In this document: in pieces, positions 5,249 through 8,099 of the stretch
How positions within the stretch are numbered: the stretch's first letter is position 1
Layout: each line of letters starts with the position of its first letter
DNA from: CAYVKY01 sp964452115
GTDB lineage: Bacteria > Bacteroidota > Ignavibacteria > Tepidaquicellales > Tepidaquicellaceae
Assembly: GCA_964452115.1 (NCBI GenBank)
Contig: CAYVKY010000105.1
Span: 1-8,099 of the forward strand
Direction: 5' to 3'
Length of the DNA stretch: 8,099 nt
Translations under genes and position numbers: made by a program
The notes under the pieces: generated by a model
Database searches by the model: none
Told to the model about the DNA's origin: nothing
Seen by the model: only the letters and a program-made list of their open reading frames with translations

Positions 5249-6481
5249 ATGAAAGAATTACAAAAACCACAATTTTCAAGTATTGAAAAAGCAATTGACG
5301 ACTTCCGCATAGGAAAAATCGTGATTGTAGTGGATGACGAAGACAGGGAAAATGAAGGCGATATGATATTCGCTGCGGAAAAGTGCACGCCTGAACTGGT
5401 AAATTTTCTTGCGAAAAATGCCAGAGGTTTAATTTGCGTACCGATGGAAGGGAAACGGCTTGCTGAGCTGAATCTTGATATGATGACCTCGAAAAATACA
5501 GCACTGCACGAAACTGCATTTACTGTAAGCGTTGATTACAAAATCGGAACGACTACCGGAATTTCGGTATTTGACAGGAATAAAACCATAAATGCGCTTG
5601 TAAACGGCAATACTAAAAAAAGCGAACTCGGAATTCCAGGTCACATATTCCCGCTCAAAGCAGATGAAGGCGGAGTGCTGAAGCGCGCAGGTCATACTGA
5701 GGCAACACTTGACCTCGCAAGGCTTGCAGGACTTTATCCCGCAGGCGTGCTGTGCGAGATACTGAAGGAAAACGGAGAAATGGCAAGACTTCCGGAACTA
5801 TTAAAGATAGCAAAAAAGTTTAAGTTAAGTATAATCACGATAAAGGACCTTATACATTACAGACTGAAGCGCGAGCATCTGGTCAAAAAAATTGTCAGTG
5901 CCAAATTGCCAAGTCAGTTCGGAAAATTTGACATTTCGGTTTACAGGACGGTAATAGATTCGAAGGAACATCTTGCGCTCGTGAAAGGCAACATCAAAGG
6001 CAAAGAGCCGGTGCTGGTAAGAGTTCATTCGGAATGCCTTACCGGAGATATTTTCGGTTCGCTAAGATGTGACTGCAGAGCGCAGCTGCTTGAGTCAATG
6101 AAAATGATTGAGAAAAACGGCTCGGGCGTACTATTATATATGCGTCAGGAAGGCAGAGGCATAGGGCTGGTAAATAAACTAAAAGCATACAAACTTCAGG
6201 AACAGGGCAAGGATACCGTGGAAGCGAATATCGAACTCGGATTCAAACCCGATTTGCGCGATTACGGAATCGGCGCACAGATCCTGAGAGATCTGGGATT
6301 AAAGAAAATTAAATTAATGACAAATAATCCTAAAAAAATAATAGGACTTAAAGGATACGGACTTGAAGTAGTAGAGAGAGTACCGATTGAAATACCCGTA
6401 AATAATGAAAACAAGAAATATCTTACGACAAAAAGAGATAAAATGGGTCATTTAATTTTAATGAACAAAGAAAATTTATAA
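5249..6481 (+). CDS. ribBA: Bifunctional DHBP synthase / GTP cyclohydrolase II
   Basis: RibBA supplies both starting branches of riboflavin synthesis in the cytoplasm. Its N-terminal half makes 3,4-dihydroxy-2-butanone 4-phosphate from ribulose 5-phosphate; its C-terminal half opens GTP. At 410 residues it is full length. The RibB domain (about 10-205) shows DDEDRENEGD (29-38), HETAFTVSVD (87-96), PGHIFPL (130-136) and RAGHTEA (146-152). The RibA domain (about 212-403) shows RVHSECLTGD (258-267), zinc ligands Cys263, Cys274 and Cys276, MRQEGRGIGL (298-307) and TNNPKKI (358-364). Both active sites look intact. The ATG at 5249 has no SD and begins 10 bases after the upstream terminator T run. 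No FMN riboswitch is present in the 67-nt gap. greA follows after 18 nt. Confidence 0.97.
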   Translation: MKELQKPQFSSIEKAIDDFRIGKIVIVVDDEDRENEGDMIFAAEKCTPELVNFLAKNARGLICVPMEGKRLAELNLDMMTSKNTALHETAFTVSVDYKIGTTTGISVFDRNKTINALVNGNTKKSELGIPGHIFPLKADEGGVLKRAGHTEATLDLARLAGLYPAGVLCEILKENGEMARLPELLKIAKKFKLSIITIKDLIHYRLKREHLVKKIVSAKLPSQFGKFDISVYRTVIDSKEHLALVKGNIKGKEPVLVRVHSECLTGDIFGSLRCDCRAQLLESMKMIEKNGSGVLLYMRQEGRGIGLVNKLKAYKLQEQGKDTVEANIELGFKPDLRDYGIGAQILRDLGLKKIKLMTNNPKKIIGLKGYGLEVVERVPIEIPVNNENKKYLTTKRDKMGHLILMNKENL

Positions 6482-6499
6482 ACAAAAACAAATAGTAAT

Positions 6500-6976
6500 A
6501 TGGAACAAGCAAATGTATATTTAAAACGTGAACGACTATCAGAACTTGAAAAAGAACTGATGGAAATGAAGAGCGCAAAAAGGAAGGAAGTAGCCGATAA
6601 AATTGCGGAAGCAAGGGCTCACGGCGACCTTTCCGAAAATGCAGAATATGATGCGGCAAAAGAAGCACAAAGCATGCTTGAACTTAAAATATCAAAACTT
6701 GAAAATACTTTATCCAGAGCAATCATAATAGAAGACGACCAATTTCCGGGAGATGAAGTTCACATCCTGTCACAGGTTCATTTACTCGACATTACAAACG
6801 AAGAGGAAATTAAATATCTGATAGTATCTCCGGATGAAGCGGATATAGAAATGGATAAAATATCAATTGTATCGCCGCTCGGAAAAATGATGATGGGCAG
6901 AAAAAAAGGCGAAAAATTTACACTGGAATTAAACGGCAACAAAAACGAATATAAGATTTTAGGAATTTCAAATTAA
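6500..6976 (+). CDS. greA: Transcription elongation factor GreA
   Basis: GreA enters the secondary channel of RNA polymerase and stimulates cleavage of backtracked transcripts. The 158-residue protein has the N-terminal antiparallel coiled coil (about 5-75) with the conserved tip ARAHGDLSENAEYDAAKE (38-55), including the acidic tip residues Asp43 and Glu46, and a C-terminal FKBP-like domain ending SPLGKMMMGRKKGEK (124-138) and YKILGI. The tip acids mark it as an active Gre factor rather than an antagonist such as Gfh1. The start ATG is preceded by A-rich sequence without an SD. It lies 18 nt after ribBA and 6 nt before the MCE gene, so the three genes are probably co-transcribed. Assignment to GreA rather than GreB follows length and tip sequence and is strong. 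Confidence 0.95.
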   Translation: MEQANVYLKRERLSELEKELMEMKSAKRKEVADKIAEARAHGDLSENAEYDAAKEAQSMLELKISKLENTLSRAIIIEDDQFPGDEVHILSQVHLLDITNEEEIKYLIVSPDEADIEMDKISIVSPLGKMMMGRKKGEKFTLELNGNKNEYKILGISN

Positions 6977-6982
6977 ACTAAA

Positions 6983-7915
6983 ATGTCATCAGATAAGCAT
7001 TCATCGGTCAAAGTAGGTGTATTTATTCTTGCAGCAGTAATAATAGTGTTAGCCACGATTTTCTGGGCTAAAAGCTTCATCATCACGAGCAATATGCGCG
7101 ATATGAAGATAAGATTTGAAACCGTTACGGGTTTGAAAACCGGCGACCCTGTTGTGGTGAGCGGCGTACGGAAAGGAAAAGTTACCGGCTTCGAACTCAT
7201 CGGCGATTCTGTTACAGTTGAATTTATGATTGACAGGGATGTAAAGATTAAAAAAGATTACAGAATGGAAATAATGAGCACTGAACTGCTGGGCGGTAAA
7301 ACTCTGAACATTAATATCGGCAGAAGCCCTGAGGAAATTAATTATAATGAAATGCTGAGAGGTTCAAAGTCCGGTGATATGACGGAACTTATGTCCGCCG
7401 TTACCGATATGACAGGCGATATAAAAGTACTGTTGAAGAATTTCAACCAAGCTTCACTCCAGCTGGATACTGTGCTGAGGAATGTGAATGATGTTATAGG
7501 CGACCCGAATGTAAAGTCTCAGCTGAAAGGAACCGTTTCGAATATCGAAAATACGTCAAAAAATTTGAATTCTCTTGTCAGTGAAAATAAACAAACGCTG
7601 AGTGCTATTATTGACAAGACATCGAAGACCATTGATAAAGTAGGCAGCACCGTGGATAATGTAAACGGCGTGATTGACAACAGTAAACCCGAACTTACAG
7701 AAACGATGAGGAATGTGAAAACCCTGACAGCAAAAATTGATGACCTTGTCACTAATCTGAATACATTGGTAGGGGATGTTACACAGAAAAAAAGCGGATT
7801 GGGAAGGTTTATTTATGATGATAAATTCTTTGAGAACCTGAATAAATCCCTTGAAGAAATTCAGAACCTGACAAAGAAAATCCGTCAGGACGGGGTGAAG
7901 ATAAATTTATTTTAA
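6983..7915 (+). CDS. MCE domain (MlaD-type) lipid transport protein
   Basis: This 310-residue membrane-anchored protein carries one MCE domain. Such proteins form rings that carry lipids between the inner and outer membranes, usually with an MlaE permease and an MlaF ATPase. An N-terminal membrane helix spans about 11-33 (VGVFILAAVIIVLATIFWAK). The MCE domain follows at about 41-113, with the hallmark FETVTGLKTGDPVVVSGVRKG (45-65) and STELLGGKTLNINIG (99-113). The region from about 130 to 300 is predicted to be helical and rich in Asn, Asp, Lys and Thr, suitable for a long periplasmic bundle, and the end KINLF resembles related FCB proteins. It starts 6 nt after greA without an SD and is the last gene before a terminator. 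No mlaE or mlaF is visible here. Family is secure; the substrate is unknown. Confidence 0.9.
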   Translation: MSSDKHSSVKVGVFILAAVIIVLATIFWAKSFIITSNMRDMKIRFETVTGLKTGDPVVVSGVRKGKVTGFELIGDSVTVEFMIDRDVKIKKDYRMEIMSTELLGGKTLNINIGRSPEEINYNEMLRGSKSGDMTELMSAVTDMTGDIKVLLKNFNQASLQLDTVLRNVNDVIGDPNVKSQLKGTVSNIENTSKNLNSLVSENKQTLSAIIDKTSKTIDKVGSTVDNVNGVIDNSKPELTETMRNVKTLTAKIDDLVTNLNTLVGDVTQKKSGLGRFIYDDKFFENLNKSLEEIQNLTKKIRQDGVKINLF

Positions 7916-7937
7916 AAAAAAATAATTGAATGAATTT

Positions 7938-7976
7938 AAACCGTTATCTGTTCACTCAGGTAACGGTTTTTTATTT
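7938..7976 (+). terminator. Intrinsic terminator between convergent genes
   Basis: A 13-bp stem pairs AAACCGTTATCTG (7938-7950) with CAGGTAACGGTTT (7957-7969), with one U-G wobble, and a TTCACT loop. Six T residues (7967-7972, partly in the stem) then ATTT follow. It closes the ribBA-greA-MCE train. The stop codon of the minus-strand gene overlaps its T run, so it may terminate that gene too; on the minus strand the stem is followed by TTTAAATT and a long T run a little further on. Confidence 0.85.
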
Positions 7977-8099
7977 CAGAAAATTGTATCTAAGATTGAT
8001 TCTGTGTACAGCGCCGACTTTACCGATAGAATTAAAACTATAATCAAACATATATCTGTTTTCATATTGGAATCCGAGTCCGGCAGAAAAACCTCCGAG
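7971..8099 (-). CDS. C-terminal fragment of an outer-membrane beta-barrel protein (PorV-like)
   Basis: Reading leftward from the window edge, an open frame of 42 residues runs to a TAA whose complement lies at 7971-7973; the gene continues beyond the window. The fragment begins LGGFSAGLGFQYEN and ends VHRINLRYNFLK. Alternating hydrophobic residues with aromatic ends (LGFQYE, YMFDYSF, INLRYNF) look like the last strands of a beta-barrel, and the terminal aromatic residue in YNF fits the outer-membrane insertion signal, here followed by two extra residues. The DYSFNSIGKVGAVHRINL block resembles the end of PorV/PorQ-type proteins, where a DYAF-FG-LG-HRISL pattern is common; PorV acts in type IX secretion in Bacteroidota. 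Too little is visible to fix the family. The gene converges on the MCE gene and shares its terminator. Confidence 0.62.
   Translation of the reverse strand, partial: LGGFSAGLGFQYENRYMFDYSFNSIGKVGAVHRINLRYNFLK

Overview
The window is a compact, AT-rich, almost entirely plus-strand block of housekeeping genes. It probably comes from the Bacteroidota/Chlorobiota/Ignavibacteriota (FCB) group. Four things point there. The small protein beside rpmB resembles the DUF4295 family. The L28 protein is of the Bacteroidota type (SRVCQITGK start, only one Cys). Most start codons are preceded by A-rich sequence without a Shine-Dalgarno motif, as expected where the anti-SD is occluded. The minus-strand fragment at the right edge ends like a PorV-type outer-membrane beta-barrel. 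No marker gene fixes the phylum, so this placement is an inference.

Layout. Positions 1-313 are mostly non-genic. They hold a GC-rich, hairpin-rich 76-bp element (48-123) bounded by 8-bp inverted repeats, then a very AT-rich leader. A first gene train (314-5181) follows with gaps of 7-28 nt or an overlap: gcvH, a DUF177/YceD-family gene, rpmF, plsX, a DUF4295-like small gene, rpmB, a family-2 glycosyltransferase, tgt and yajC. It ends at a strong intrinsic terminator (5203-5238). A second train (5249-7915) holds ribBA, greA and an MCE/MlaD-type gene. It ends at a second hairpin terminator (7938-7976), which lies tail to tail with the truncated minus-strand gene (7971-8099).

How the genes fit together. 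The first train mixes translation (L32, L28, the DUF4295-like protein, Tgt for queuosine in tRNA), phospholipid precursor synthesis (PlsX), a lipoyl carrier (GcvH), envelope glycosylation and Sec translocase accessory function (YajC). DUF177-rpmF-plsX and tgt-yajC are widespread bacterial neighbourhoods. The usual next partners are missing from this window: fabH after plsX, secDF after yajC, and rpmG beside rpmB. The second train combines riboflavin synthesis, transcript-cleavage factor GreA and a lipid-transport MCE protein.

I see no CRISPR array, insertion sequence, phage genes or defence system, and I do not claim a new multi-gene system. The points most worth a second look are the structured 76-bp element and the open frame running through it, a Tgt that has lost all three zinc-binding cysteines while keeping its catalytic residues, the extended DUF4295-like protein beside rpmB, and an intrinsic terminator ending only about ten bases before the ribBA start codon.
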